Source: Curtobacterium sp. MCJR17_055 (GTDB taxonomy: Bacteria > Actinomycetota > Actinomycetes > Actinomycetales > Microbacteriaceae). Taken from it: 64,000 nt of DNA. Positions 42,484 through 51,409 of this stretch are shown here, piece by piece (position 1 is the first letter of the stretch; each line of letters opens with the position of its first letter). The notes beneath the pieces are model-generated. The model had not been told where the DNA came from and did not search any database. It saw nothing but the letters and a program-made list of their open reading frames with translations. Location of the stretch: the NCBI RefSeq assembly GCF_003224335.1, contig NZ_QKLF01000005.1:310001-374000 (forward strand), given 5' to 3'. The translations under genes were made by a program, and so were the position numbers.

Positions 42484-42921
42484 TCAGATGCCGATCGTCA
42501 CCGTACCGCCCACGACGAGCCGCGCCACGAGGAACACCACCACGACCAGCCCGAGGCCGAGCAGCGCGACCGGCCACGCCGTCCGGCGTCGGACGAGCCG
42601 GAGCACGCAGACGACGGCCGCCACCAGGAACACCAGCGCGACGAGCACCGGCCCGAGCGTCACGACCGTCCCGCCGAGCCCCTCGTTGCAGCGGTTGCCC
42701 GGTGCGTCGCACGAACCGAACCCGAGCGCGAGCAGCATGATCCCCCACCCGGCGGTCAGCGCGGCGAGCGCCCCGACCACCAGCAGGACGACGGAGGCGA
42801 CCACGTCCGCGACGCGACGACCGCGGCGTCCACCGGACCGGGCCTCCCGGCCGTCCAGGACCGCGCCGTCCTGGGCTGCGCCGTCGTGCCGGGCTCCGCC
42901 GTCCGGGTGTCCCGACGTCAT
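42484..42921 (-). CDS. Small three-span membrane protein
   Basis: 145 residues. A Gly/Arg/Asp-rich N-terminus (1-40), then hydrophobic segments near 43-65, 82-104 and 116-138. Two Cys in SCDAPGNRCNEG lie in the first extracytoplasmic loop and may form a disulphide. Function unknown. Its ATG overlaps the stop of a 28-codon upstream ORF as ATGA. Confidence 0.7.
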   Translation of the reverse strand: MTSGHPDGGARHDGAAQDGAVLDGREARSGGRRGRRVADVVASVVLLVVGALAALTAGWGIMLLALGFGSCDAPGNRCNEGLGGTVVTLGPVLVALVFLVAAVVCVLRLVRRRTAWPVALLGLGLVVVVFLVARLVVGGTVTIGI

Positions 42922-43004
42922 CGGCGGCGGCGCGTGCGGACCGACCGCAGGGCGGCCGCGAGCACGAGGACGGGGCGCAGGAGCACGCGGGCGGAGGAAC
43001 GCAT
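42918..43004 (-). CDS. 28-aa ORF coupled to the membrane protein
   Basis: The peptide starts MRSSARVLLRPVLVLAAALR and ends in RTRRRR. It is basic and amphipathic. Its TGA overlaps the membrane-protein ATG (ATGA) and its own ATG is six bases after CACGAT, a leaderless-type context. It may be a real small protein or a leader that couples translation. Too short to judge by composition. Confidence 0.45.
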   Translation of the reverse strand: MRSSARVLLRPVLVLAAALRSVRTRRRR

Positions 43005-43055
43005 GGGTCCATCGTGCCTCGTCGACGGGACGCCCGTTGCCGCTACGGTCGGGGC

Positions 43056-43385
43056 ATGGCCCGTGCGCGCGACCACGAACCCCCTGCCGCTCCCGCCACC
43101 GCAGCCGTGCTGCTCTCCGGGTTCGCCTTCCTGCAGGGGCTGATCCTGCCGGCGGAGGACGTGGGACGGCACCTCGCGATCGGGTTCCTGTTCGGCGGAC
43201 TCGGTCTGCTGTCGGCGTGGCGGGCGATCCGGATCGGTCGTCGCCGACGCGCGGCTCGGCGGTGGGCATGGGCCGCAGCCGTCCTCGGGATGCTCGGCGT
43301 GGGGATGCTCGCCTACCAGGGACTCGTCATCCTCACCGGCGGCGCGCTGCCGCCGCCGTTCTGGTGGCCGTACGCGCAGCGCTGA
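43056..43385 (+). CDS. Small three-span membrane protein, 109 aa
   Basis: Three hydrophobic segments: about 14-34 (TAAVLLSGFAFLQGLIL), 39-58 (HLAIGFLFGGLGLLSAW) and 72-95 (WAWAAAVLGMLGVGMLAYQG), separated by an RRRRAARR loop. No recognised family. The ATG is six bases after TACGGT, so leaderless; a start 14 codons upstream is rejected for lack of such a signal. Confidence 0.7.
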   Translation: MARARDHEPPAAPATAAVLLSGFAFLQGLILPAEDVGRHLAIGFLFGGLGLLSAWRAIRIGRRRRAARRWAWAAAVLGMLGVGMLAYQGLVILTGGALPPPFWWPYAQR

Positions 43386-43473
43386 CGGGAGGCCCGGCCG
43401 GCGTCGCGAGGGCCGCCCGCCCGGCGTCCACCAGGAGCGTGCCGATCCGCCGCGGCGGGTGCAGGATGGCGGC

Positions 43474-44886
43474 ATGGCACCGACGCCGCGATCCTCCACC
43501 CTGTTCCGCCGGAAGCCGATCGACACGATCGACGACGACGCCGGAGCCGAGGGCGGCCTGAAACGCCACCTCGGCCTGTGGCAGCTCACCGCGATCGGCA
43601 TCGGCGGGATCATCGGCGCGGGCATCTTCACGCTGGCGGGGACGGTCGCGAACGGCGTCGCCGGACCCGCCGTCCTCATCAGCTTCCTGGTCGCCGGGGT
43701 CGCCAGCGCTGCGGCCGCGTTGTCGTACGCCGAGTTCGCCGGCCTCATCCCGAAGGCCGGCAGCGCCTACACGTACGGCTACGCGGTGCTCGGCGAGATC
43801 GTCGGGTGGTTCATCGGCTGGGACCTGCTGCTCGAGTACACCGCGATCGTGGCGGTGGTCGCGATCGGCATCTCCGGCTACGTGGGCTTCCTGGTCGGCC
43901 AGTTCGGCATCGACCTGCCGGCGTGGATGCTCGGCGCCCCGGGCACCGGGGACGGACACGTCGTCGACGTCTTCGCGATCCTGCTCTGCCTGCTCACCGC
44001 GTTCGTCCTGACCCGCGGCATCCGGAGCGCTGCCCGGTTCGAGTTCGTCGCGGTCGGGATCAAGGTCGCACTCGTGGTGCTCATCGTGGTGCTCGGTGTC
44101 TTCCACATCGACAGCGCGAACTACTCGCCGTACTTCCCGTTCGGCTTCGGCGGCGTCATGACCGGGGCGGCGACCGTGTTCTTCGCCGTGTTCGGCTACG
44201 ACGCGATGTCCACCGCGGCCGAGGAGTCCACCGACGCCCGGAAGCACATGCCGAAGGCGATCCTGCTCTCCCTCGGGATCTCGATGGTCCTCTACGTGCT
44301 CGCGACGCTCGTCCTGACCGGGATGGAGGACTACAAGGACATCGACCCTGCGTCCGGCTTCTCGTCGGCGTTCGCGTCGGTCGGCCTCGGCGGGATCGCG
44401 AACGTCATCGCGATCGGCGCGATCGTCGGCATCGTCACGGTCCTCGTCACCTTCATGCTCGGTGCCTCGCGCGTCTGGTTCTCGATGAGCCGCGACGGCC
44501 TCATGCCGAAGTGGTTCGCCAAGACGGACCCGAAGCGGCACGTCCCGACCCGGGTGACCTGGATCCTCGGCATCGCGTCGGCGGTCCTGGCGGGCGTGCT
44601 GCCCATCGGCGTGGTTGCCGAGCTGACGAACATCGGCATCCTGCTCGCGTTCGTGGTCGTCTGCACCGCGGTCATCGTGCTCCGCTACCGGCAGCCGGAC
44701 CTCGACCGGCAGTTCCGCCTGCCGTTCATGCCGGTCGTCCCGGCGATCGGCGTCCTGGCGTCGCTGTGGCTCGTCTCGTTCCTGCAGTGGGAGACGTGGG
44801 TGCGGTTCGGGATCTGGTTCGCGATCGGGCTCGGCGTGTACTTCGGCTACTCGCGGAAGCACAGCGAGCTGGCGAAGCAGCGCTGA
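43474..44886 (+). CDS. APC-family amino acid permease, CAT-like
   Basis: 470 residues with 12-14 hydrophobic segments. GIGGIIGAGIFTLAG (first segment) and the conserved YAEFAGLIPKAGSAYTYGYAVLGE after the second segment are typical of the YfnA/CAT cationic amino acid transporter branch; FFAVFGYDAMSTAAEEST is the segment-6 motif. Substrate not certain. CAGGAT lies six bases before the ATG at 43474. This is the second APC permease in 5 kb, but the two are clearly different subfamilies. Confidence 0.93.
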   Translation: MAPTPRSSTLFRRKPIDTIDDDAGAEGGLKRHLGLWQLTAIGIGGIIGAGIFTLAGTVANGVAGPAVLISFLVAGVASAAAALSYAEFAGLIPKAGSAYTYGYAVLGEIVGWFIGWDLLLEYTAIVAVVAIGISGYVGFLVGQFGIDLPAWMLGAPGTGDGHVVDVFAILLCLLTAFVLTRGIRSAARFEFVAVGIKVALVVLIVVLGVFHIDSANYSPYFPFGFGGVMTGAATVFFAVFGYDAMSTAAEESTDARKHMPKAILLSLGISMVLYVLATLVLTGMEDYKDIDPASGFSSAFASVGLGGIANVIAIGAIVGIVTVLVTFMLGASRVWFSMSRDGLMPKWFAKTDPKRHVPTRVTWILGIASAVLAGVLPIGVVAELTNIGILLAFVVVCTAVIVLRYRQPDLDRQFRLPFMPVVPAIGVLASLWLVSFLQWETWVRFGIWFAIGLGVYFGYSRKHSELAKQR

Positions 44887-44974
44887 CCGGCGGCCGGCTC
44901 CCACCCTCGTACGGGGACTCCCCCGGCAACAGACCGCCCACCACAATCGGGTGAGCATCTGTCAAAGGAGAACC

Positions 44975-45613
44975 ATGCGCCGTTTCGCGCTCATCGCCGG
45001 CATCGTCGCCGCCGTCATCACCACGTCGGTCGTCGGCGTCGGTCCCGCCCAGGCAGTCACCGGGGACACCACGCCGTACAAGAAGGCCTACGGCACCTTC
45101 GAGAGCTTCTCCAGACAGGGGAAGACCAGCACGGTCATCAAGCTCCCCGCAGCGGTGAAGAGCGGCATCATCATCGCGACCTACCGTGGCAGCTCCGAGT
45201 TCTCGATCGAGGGCCTGGACAGCGCGAACCAGCAGAACGGCGACCTGCCCGTCTACCACTACGGCGCCTACTCCGGCACGACCGCGTTCGGCCTCCAGTC
45301 GTTCACGACGACCCGCGCATTCCGGGTCACGGGCACCGGCGCCTGGAGCCTGACCGTCAAGCAGATGTCCCGCGCGCCGTTCCTCACGAAGACGGGTCGC
45401 GGCGACCACGTGTACCTGTCCGGCGCGAAGGCGCGGAACGTCCGGATCACCAACCGCGGCGAGGGGTACTTCGGTGTCTTCCAGACCCCGCTGTCGCAGG
45501 GCTACTCGAACCTCGTTGTCAACGAGATCGGTCCGTGGACCGGGATCGTACCCCTGGTCAAGGGACCGTCGGTCATCCAGGTCCAGTCCGACGGAGCGTG
45601 GTCCATCAAGTGA
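44975..45613 (+). CDS. Secreted protein of unknown function, 212 aa
   Basis: A signal peptide (MRRFALIAGIVAAVITTSVV...) ends AQA before VTGDTTP, residues 1-28. The mature part is Gly/Ser/Thr-rich with alternating polar and hydrophobic residues, suggesting an all-beta fold made of two related halves (SGIIIATYRGSSEFSIEGLD and VRITNRGEGYFGVFQTP). No enzyme motif. AAAGGAGAACC in front of the ATG is one of the best ribosome sites in the window, implying strong expression. Followed by a strong terminator. Confidence 0.8.
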   Translation: MRRFALIAGIVAAVITTSVVGVGPAQAVTGDTTPYKKAYGTFESFSRQGKTSTVIKLPAAVKSGIIIATYRGSSEFSIEGLDSANQQNGDLPVYHYGAYSGTTAFGLQSFTTTRAFRVTGTGAWSLTVKQMSRAPFLTKTGRGDHVYLSGAKARNVRITNRGEGYFGVFQTPLSQGYSNLVVNEIGPWTGIVPLVKGPSVIQVQSDGAWSIK

Positions 45614-45618
45614 CGTCC

Positions 45619-45650
45619 GTCCTGGTCCGATACAACCATCGGACCAGGAC
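45619..45650 (+). terminator. Terminator of the secreted-protein gene
   Basis: GTCCTGGTCCGAT (45619-45631) and ATCGGACCAGGAC (45638-45650) pair perfectly, 13 bp, loop ACAACC, five bases after the stop codon. Confidence 0.8.
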
Positions 45651-45690
45651 CGCGTCGGGCGGCCCGCCAGGTTGCAGGACCCGCACAGCA

Positions 45691-45733
45691 GACGACGAAG
45701 CCCACCGGACCAAATCCGGCGGGCTTCGTCGTC
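45691..45733 (-). terminator. Terminator of the BLUF gene
   Basis: 45691-45709 and 45715-45733 pair over 19 bp with one G-U, loop CCAAA. It lies 20 bases past the BLUF stop codon on the minus strand. Confidence 0.8.
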
Positions 45734-45752
45734 GGGGCGCAGACGGCCGGTG

Positions 45753-46193
45753 TCAGTCGCGCCGGTGCTTCCCCAGCGAGGCCGTCGGCGCCGCCATCGG
45801 GTGGTTGCGGAACCACCGGAGCAGCTCACGCGCCTTGCTCGCGTCCGCGCTGGTGTCGCCGGTGAGGAAGTCACTGAAGCCCTCGGGTGGTTCGACCTCC
45901 GTGTCCCGGCTGAAGGCCATCGACCACTCGGGGAACCGGCGGGTGTGGATGGTCTCCTCCACCAGCAGACGGACCTCGTCGTGACGCGGGTCACCGACGA
46001 TCCGGCCGTACGTCGAGAGCACCGCGTCGTGCGGCCCCTCGAGGAGCTGCATGAACCGACCCTCGCGGTAGACGAGGAGGCCGGTCAACCCGTCCTCGGT
46101 GTTCCGGACACGCGAGCGCTCCAGGACGGCGTCGAGTGCGGGACCGTCGAAGTGCTCGGTGGCCGAGCTCATGTAAACGAGTGACTGCAGCAT
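45753..46193 (-). CDS. BLUF-domain blue-light sensor
   Basis: 146 residues, a single BLUF domain plus a helical tail. The residues that define flavin photochemistry are all present at the spacing of AppA: Tyr7, Asn31 (RNTEDGLTG), Gln49 (GRFMQLLEG), and Trp90/Met92 (PEWSMAF). Short BLUF proteins signal by protein contact. There is no attached output domain, so a partner must exist. It is divergent from a SWIM/SNF2 helicase with 84 bp between; functional linkage is unproven. Confidence 0.96.
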   Translation of the reverse strand: MLQSLVYMSSATEHFDGPALDAVLERSRVRNTEDGLTGLLVYREGRFMQLLEGPHDAVLSTYGRIVGDPRHDEVRLLVEETIHTRRFPEWSMAFSRDTEVEPPEGFSDFLTGDTSADASKARELLRWFRNHPMAAPTASLGKHRRD

Positions 46194-46277
46194 GATGATT
46201 CATCTTCTCGTTTCCGGCGGCTCCGTGAGGTCCCCAGAACGGGGCAGAGCGTCGGCGGGGCCTGGCACGATGTCCCT

Positions 46278-49200
46278 GTGCCAGCTGCTCCGATGATCGA
46301 CGCCGTCGACGTCATCCGCTTCGTGGGGCCGCAGACGTTCGGGCGGGCCCGCGACGTCGTCCGCGCCGGTCTCGTCGAGGACGCTACCTGGCACGACGAG
46401 GACGGTTCGATCACCGCGACCGTCAGTGGCAGCGCCGACGACCCCTACGACGTGCAGGTCGACACGACGATCGCCCGCGGCGAGTTCGTCCGCCCCGTCC
46501 GCAGCCACTGCACGTGCCCGCTCGGCGGCGAGTGCAAGCACGTCGCCGCCGCGCTCCTCACCATCAACGCCCGGGCCCTCGCCGCGCAGGCCGGCCCGAG
46601 GACACAGGCGCCCACCCCGCCGACCCCGGACTGGAGGCGCGACCTCGCCCGCCTCGCCGGCGACGACGACGACGACCCGGTCGGGTCCGGCACCGTTCGC
46701 GCGGCAGGTGGGATGGGCCTCCAGTTCGAACTCCGCGACGCGGTCCCGGCCAGGCTCGCCGGCCGCGCCCGCGCAGCCGGCCGCACCCTGCCGGTCGCCT
46801 CGCGGGCGGTGCGGCTCGGCGTCCGTCCGGTGAGCCGGAGCGCGGCGGGCAACTGGGTGCGCGGACAACTGACCTGGGGTGCGCTCCCCTACTCGATGAA
46901 CCGCCTCGGCCTCGAGCCCGAGCAGCACGCCTGGTTCATGCAGTTCGCGGCGCTGCACCGCGCCGGACAGCTCGCCGGTCTGCCCGGAGAGAGCGACTGG
47001 ATCCACCTCGACGACTTCCGCAGTCCGCTCCTCTGGCCGTTGCTGCGGCAGGCCGGGCCCCTCGGCATCGCGTTCGTGACCGGCAAGCGCGAGGGCGGGG
47101 TCGAGCTCGGCACGGACGGCCGCGTGCTGCTCGACGCAGTCCGCACCGCCGACGGGCTCGTGATCGGCGCGAGCGCCGTGATCGACGGGCGACCAGTCGC
47201 CGAGGGTGCCGCTCGTGTCGTCGGGGACCACGGCGTGTACGCCTTCCGGGAGTCGCCGGAGTTCTCCGTCGCCCTCGCACCGACGCCGTCGCCCGTCCCC
47301 GAGGACCAGCGGCGGATGCTCGTCGAGGCTGCCCGGATCACCGTGCCCGCTGACGAGGTCGACGAGTTCCTGGCGGACTGGTCGCCGCGCCTCCGCGGCT
47401 CGCTCGGGCTCGTCAGCTCGGACGGCTCCCTCGAGCTGCCCGAACGGACCCCGCCGGAGCTCGTGCTCACGGTGACGTTCGAGCCGGCGCGGGCTCCCCG
47501 GACGGACGACCGTGCCCACCTGCAGTGGCGGTGGAGCGTCGACGGGCGGAAGGACCCGGTGTCGCTGCACGGACCGCTGCCCGACCTCGGCAGCGTGCTC
47601 GCCGCCGACGAGGCTCGGGCCACGGCGCCTGCTGCGGACGAGTCGGACCCGGCCACGTCGGGGACGTCCGACGACACGGCGGAGCGGTCCGGGCCTCCCG
47701 TCCCGGACGCGGACCACGCCGAACAGACCGATGCCCCCGAGCGCCTACCCGGTCCCGGCGGCGGACTCGGCTGGTTCGAGGACGGGACGATCGACGGCGC
47801 CGACGTCGCCGTGCTCGCCACCGAGCTGCTGCCCGCGCTGCCAGCCCACGGCGTCCGCGTCGTCGTGCAGGGCGAGCGGGTCGACTACGAGCGGTTGAGC
47901 GGCCGACCGCACATCCGCGTCACGACGATGCCGTCGGACAAGCACGACTGGTTCGACCTCGGGATCATCGTCAGCGTCAACGGCAAGGAGATCCCGTTCA
48001 CGCCGCTGCTCCGGGCGCTCGCGAAACGGGACCGGCGGCTCAAGCTGATCGACAACTCGTACCTGTCGCTCGCGGATCCGGCCTTCGACCGGCTCAAGGA
48101 GGTCATCGAGGAGGCCCGCGAGCTCGAGGAGTGGGAGCCCGACCAGCCGCTCACCGTCACGCCGTACCGGGCCGCGCTGTGGGCGGAGTTCGACCAGCTC
48201 GCCGACGAGACCGAGCACGACGAGCGGTGGCAGGAGATCGCCGGGCGCCTGCTCGACGCGACCGCGCCCGCCGACCTCGCGGTCCCGGAGACCGTCCACG
48301 CCGAGCTCCGGCCCTACCAGCGTGACGGGTACGCGTGGTTGTCGTTCCTCGTCGAGCACGGCGTCGGCGGGGTGCTCGCCGACGACATGGGCCTCGGCAA
48401 GACGTTGCAGGCACTCGCGATGATCGCCGGGCGTCGGGCAGCCGCACCGGAGGCTCCCCCGTTCCTCGTCGTCGCGCCCACGTCCGTCGTCGGGAACTGG
48501 GCGGACGAAGCGGCGAAGTTCGTGCCGTCGCTGCGGGTCACGACGATCGCCTCCACCTCGCTGAAGGACCCCGCCCGGGTCGCACGCGCGGCCGCCGCGT
48601 CCGACGTCATCGTGACCTCGTACGCCCTGCTCCGGCTCGACGCGGCCGCGTACCTCGACCTGCACTGGTCGGCGTTGCTGCTCGACGAGGCGCAGTTCGT
48701 GAAGAACCCGCAGTCGCAGACGCACCGGGTCGCCGCCGAACTCCGCGCTCCGGTCAAGATCGCCGTGACGGGGACGCCGCTCGAGAACGGGCTGTCCGAC
48801 CTCTGGGCCCTGTTCTCGATCGTCGCGCCCGGACTGCTGTCGTCGTGGACGCGGTTCGGCGAGGACTACGTGAAGCCCCTCGCCTCACCCGAGCTCCGCG
48901 GTGCCGCCCGGAAGGAGCTCACCGACCGGCTCCGACGACGGATCCGCCCGCTCATGCTCCGCCGGACGAAGGAGAGCGTCGCCGCGGACCTGCCCGAGAA
49001 GGTCGAACAGGTCGTCCGCGTCACCCTCGACCCGGCGCACCGCGACCTGTACGAGACGACGCTGAACCGGGAGCGGCTCAAGGTGCTCGACCTGGTCGAC
49101 GACCTCGACCGCAACCGCATGATCGTCTTCCGGTCCCTCACCCTGCTCCGGATGCTCGCGCTCTCCCCCGCGCTCGTGTCCGACGACCACGACGACGTGC

Positions 49201-49706
49201 CGAGCGCCAAGCTCGACCTGCTGCTCGACGAACTCGAACAGCTCGCAGCGGAAGGGAGGCGGGCGCTCGTCTTCAGCCAGTTCACCTCGTTCCTCAAGAT
49301 CGTCGCGACCGCCCTCGACGACCGCGGGGTGGCGTACGAGTACCTCGACGGGTCCACCCGGCGCCGCGGAGCCGTCATCGACCGCTTCCGGGACGGCACC
49401 GCCCCGGCGTTCCTCATCTCGCTCAAGGCCGGCGGCTTCGGGCTCACCCTGACCGAAGCGGACACCGTGTTCGTGCTCGACCCGTGGTGGAACCCGGCCG
49501 CCGAGAACCAGGCCGTCGACCGGACGCACCGGATCGGACAGACCCGGTCGGTCACGGTCGCACGGCTCATCGCGGAGGACACCATCGAGGAGAAGGTGCT
49601 CGCGCTCGCGCAGCGGAAAGCGCAGCTGTTCGCGACGATGATCGACGACGACGCGCTGTTCGCCGAGGGGTTGAGCGCGGAGGACATCCGGTCGCTGCTG
49701 GCGTGA
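46278..49706 (+). CDS. SWIM zinc-finger SNF2-family helicase
   Basis: 1142 residues from a GTG six bases after CACGAT. Residues 77-92 form a SWIM finger (HCTCPLGGECKHVAAA; CxCx5CxH). A 500-residue middle region has no clear motif. The helicase motor starts near 675: ADDMGLGKTLQA (about 701-712), LDEAQFVKNPQSQTHR near 801, TGTPLENGLSDLWALF, and in the C-terminal lobe LVFSQFTSF, LKAGGFGLTLTEAD and RTHRIGQTRSV. It translocates on double-stranded DNA, presumably remodelling protein-DNA complexes. Such HepA/RapA-like proteins are common in actinobacteria. Confidence 0.95.
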   Translation: MPAAPMIDAVDVIRFVGPQTFGRARDVVRAGLVEDATWHDEDGSITATVSGSADDPYDVQVDTTIARGEFVRPVRSHCTCPLGGECKHVAAALLTINARALAAQAGPRTQAPTPPTPDWRRDLARLAGDDDDDPVGSGTVRAAGGMGLQFELRDAVPARLAGRARAAGRTLPVASRAVRLGVRPVSRSAAGNWVRGQLTWGALPYSMNRLGLEPEQHAWFMQFAALHRAGQLAGLPGESDWIHLDDFRSPLLWPLLRQAGPLGIAFVTGKREGGVELGTDGRVLLDAVRTADGLVIGASAVIDGRPVAEGAARVVGDHGVYAFRESPEFSVALAPTPSPVPEDQRRMLVEAARITVPADEVDEFLADWSPRLRGSLGLVSSDGSLELPERTPPELVLTVTFEPARAPRTDDRAHLQWRWSVDGRKDPVSLHGPLPDLGSVLAADEARATAPAADESDPATSGTSDDTAERSGPPVPDADHAEQTDAPERLPGPGGGLGWFEDGTIDGADVAVLATELLPALPAHGVRVVVQGERVDYERLSGRPHIRVTTMPSDKHDWFDLGIIVSVNGKEIPFTPLLRALAKRDRRLKLIDNSYLSLADPAFDRLKEVIEEARELEEWEPDQPLTVTPYRAALWAEFDQLADETEHDERWQEIAGRLLDATAPADLAVPETVHAELRPYQRDGYAWLSFLVEHGVGGVLADDMGLGKTLQALAMIAGRRAAAPEAPPFLVVAPTSVVGNWADEAAKFVPSLRVTTIASTSLKDPARVARAAAASDVIVTSYALLRLDAAAYLDLHWSALLLDEAQFVKNPQSQTHRVAAELRAPVKIAVTGTPLENGLSDLWALFSIVAPGLLSSWTRFGEDYVKPLASPELRGAARKELTDRLRRRIRPLMLRRTKESVAADLPEKVEQVVRVTLDPAHRDLYETTLNRERLKVLDLVDDLDRNRMIVFRSLTLLRMLALSPALVSDDHDDVPSAKLDLLLDELEQLAAEGRRALVFSQFTSFLKIVATALDDRGVAYEYLDGSTRRRGAVIDRFRDGTAPAFLISLKAGGFGLTLTEADTVFVLDPWWNPAAENQAVDRTHRIGQTRSVTVARLIAEDTIEEKVLALAQRKAQLFATMIDDDALFAEGLSAEDIRSLLA

Positions 49707-49772
49707 CAGGCGGCCGGAATACGACATTCGTACTTCTTGGCGACGGCGGTGCTGCATGGGTACCGTCACGCC

Positions 49773-50006
49773 ATGCTGCTCGAAAGCCCTTCCACAGAGG
49801 CCATCAGCGTCGGTGACGACCTCGACCGTTGGCCCGCAGACCGCCTCGCTACCACCACCGGCCCGGGACGTATCCGCCGCCTCGGCGCCGGCACAACCGA
49901 GATCCTCCTCACGAACGGAGGACGCGTCCGTCTCTTCGCCGGCAACGGCGCCGGAGACTACCCACCGGGCTACCTCGAGCGACTGCGGACGACCGGCGAG
50001 TGCTGA
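49773..50006 (+). CDS. Putative antitoxin of a VapBC-like pair
   Basis: 77 residues (MLLESPSTEAISVGDDLDRW...). It overlaps the PIN-domain toxin start by seven bases, the usual antitoxin-toxin order. The sequence does not match a standard VapB AbrB or ribbon-helix-helix fold by eye: GPGRIRRLGAGTTEILLTNG GRVRLFAGNG looks like a beta-rich fold. A short dyad GAAT-N5-ATTC (49717-49729) upstream could be its operator. Base composition is lower in GC than neighbours, suggesting transfer. An alternative TTG start at 49737 exists. Confidence 0.65.
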   Translation: MLLESPSTEAISVGDDLDRWPADRLATTTGPGRIRRLGAGTTEILLTNGGRVRLFAGNGAGDYPPGYLERLRTTGEC

Positions 50007-50491
50007 CGATCGACGCCAACATCTTGATCGCCTGGCTGAGCCGGAAAGACGCCAGTCATGCCCTTGCGGTGGACATCCTCGACTCCCACGAATGGGATGA
50101 ATTCGCGACGTCCACGATGACCCTCGCGGAGGTCCTGGTCCGGGCCGCCCGGCACGGTGAGTACCAGGACCGCCTCACCGCCGTGACCGAGTTGGGCGTC
50201 CACCTCATCGGCGTCGACGGCGAAGCGGTGCGCACGATGACCCACCTGACCGCTGAGCACGGGTTACGCGGTCCGGACGCGGCCGTCCTGGCCGTCGCGA
50301 TGCGGGCGAGCTCCGCGATCGCGACCCTCGACAAGAAGCTCGCGGCCGTCGCGCGGAGACTGGACTTCCCGGTCGTCGATGCACCTGCCGACGACCTCGA
50401 CTCCGAGCACGTCGGGTCCGGAGGCGCGGACACCGGCTCTGCGGCAGACAGAGAACCGGCCTGGTGGGAGCGGGTCCCACCAGGCCGGTGA
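50000..50491 (+). CDS. PIN-domain toxin (VapC-like)
   Basis: 163 residues from a GTG. PIN acidic residues: LTIDANILIAWL (Asp), TMTLAEVLVRAARHG (Glu), LRGPDAAVLAVAM (Asp) and IATLDKKLAAVARRL. An RNase expected to cleave tRNA or rRNA. The recognisable domain ends near residue 130 (FPVVDAP). The remaining 33 residues are low-complexity and the last 12 codons are read through the terminator hairpin, so an original stop codon seems lost. Lower GC than its neighbours. Confidence 0.82.
   Translation: MLTIDANILIAWLSRKDASHALAVDILDSHEWDEFATSTMTLAEVLVRAARHGEYQDRLTAVTELGVHLIGVDGEAVRTMTHLTAEHGLRGPDAAVLAVAMRASSAIATLDKKLAAVARRLDFPVVDAPADDLDSEHVGSGGADTGSAADREPAWWERVPPGR
50456..50488. terminator. Strong hairpin overlapping the toxin 3' end
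   Basis: CCGGCCTGGTGGGA (50456-50469) pairs perfectly with TCCCACCAGGCCGG (50475-50488), loop GCGGG. It lies between the toxin gene and the convergent aldo/keto reductase gene, partly inside the toxin frame. Confidence 0.85.
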
Positions 50492-50506
50492 CGGTACTGC
50501 GGTCGG

Positions 50507-51286
50507 TCAGTTGCCGAGGCCGTCGATCCGCGCGATCTCGTCCGCGCTCAGCTCGAGCGTCGCTCCGGCAGCGTTCGACCGGATGCGGTCCGGGTTCGAC
50601 GACTTCGGGATGACGACGAACTGGTGGGCGACGTGCCACGCCACGATGACCTGCGCGGCGTCGGCGTCGTGCGCTTGGGCGATCTCGACCAGCGTCGGGT
50701 CCTGCAGGTTGCTCGCCTTGAAGGGGCTGTAGCCCTCGAGGACGACACCCCGGTCGCGCAAGCCGTCGGCCACGGCACGGTCGAACTCCACCGGGCTCCA
50801 GCGGATCTGGTTCACGGCCGGGGTCGCACCGGTCGCGTCGATGAGCTCGTCGATCTGGTCGAGCGAGTAGTTGCTCACGCCGATCGCCTTCGTCAGGCCA
50901 GCCTGCTGCGCCTCGACGAGCTGCTGCCAGACGTCCGGACGGGCCTCCCCGTTCGGCGGCCAGTGCACGAGCCACAGGTCGAGGTGGTCGAGGCCGAGCT
51001 GGTCGAGGCTCTCCTCGATCGTCTCCCGGACACGGTCGGCGTTGTCCGGCGGGAGCTTCGTGGTGATGAACAGGTTCTCGCGGGCGAGGCCGGACTCGGC
51101 GATCGCCTTCCCGACACCGCGCTGGTTGCGGTAGCCGGTCGCGGTGTCGATGTGGCGGTAGCCAGCCTGGAGGGCGGCGGTGACCGCGGCGGGAGCGTCG
51201 GGCTCCTCGATCTGCCAGGTGCCGAAGCCGAGGAGCGGCATCGACCCTCCGGTGACGGGCACGGACGGTTGTGCGTAGTCGGTCAT
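50507..51286 (-). CDS. Aldo/keto reductase
   Basis: 259 residues. Complete catalytic tetrad at AKR spacing: Asp47 and Tyr52 in HIDTATGYRN, Lys77 in TTKL, His108 in LVHWP. The C-terminus has VIPKSSNPDRIRSN for NADPH phosphate binding. The nearest type is the AKR5/2,5-diketogluconate reductase group, short C-terminal loops. Reduces small aldehydes or ketones; substrate unknown. Confidence 0.94.
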   Translation of the reverse strand: MTDYAQPSVPVTGGSMPLLGFGTWQIEEPDAPAAVTAALQAGYRHIDTATGYRNQRGVGKAIAESGLARENLFITTKLPPDNADRVRETIEESLDQLGLDHLDLWLVHWPPNGEARPDVWQQLVEAQQAGLTKAIGVSNYSLDQIDELIDATGATPAVNQIRWSPVEFDRAVADGLRDRGVVLEGYSPFKASNLQDPTLVEIAQAHDADAAQVIVAWHVAHQFVVIPKSSNPDRIRSNAAGATLELSADEIARIDGLGN

Positions 51287-51409
51287 GGTTCCTTGCTACG
51301 CCCGCGGCCGACGGCCGGACCCAGGTGTGCGGAGCGGCGAGCCGGGAGGTGTCGGGGGCTTCCGCCAAGATCGACGAGTCCCACGAGCACCACCAGGAGC
51401 ACCACGCAC

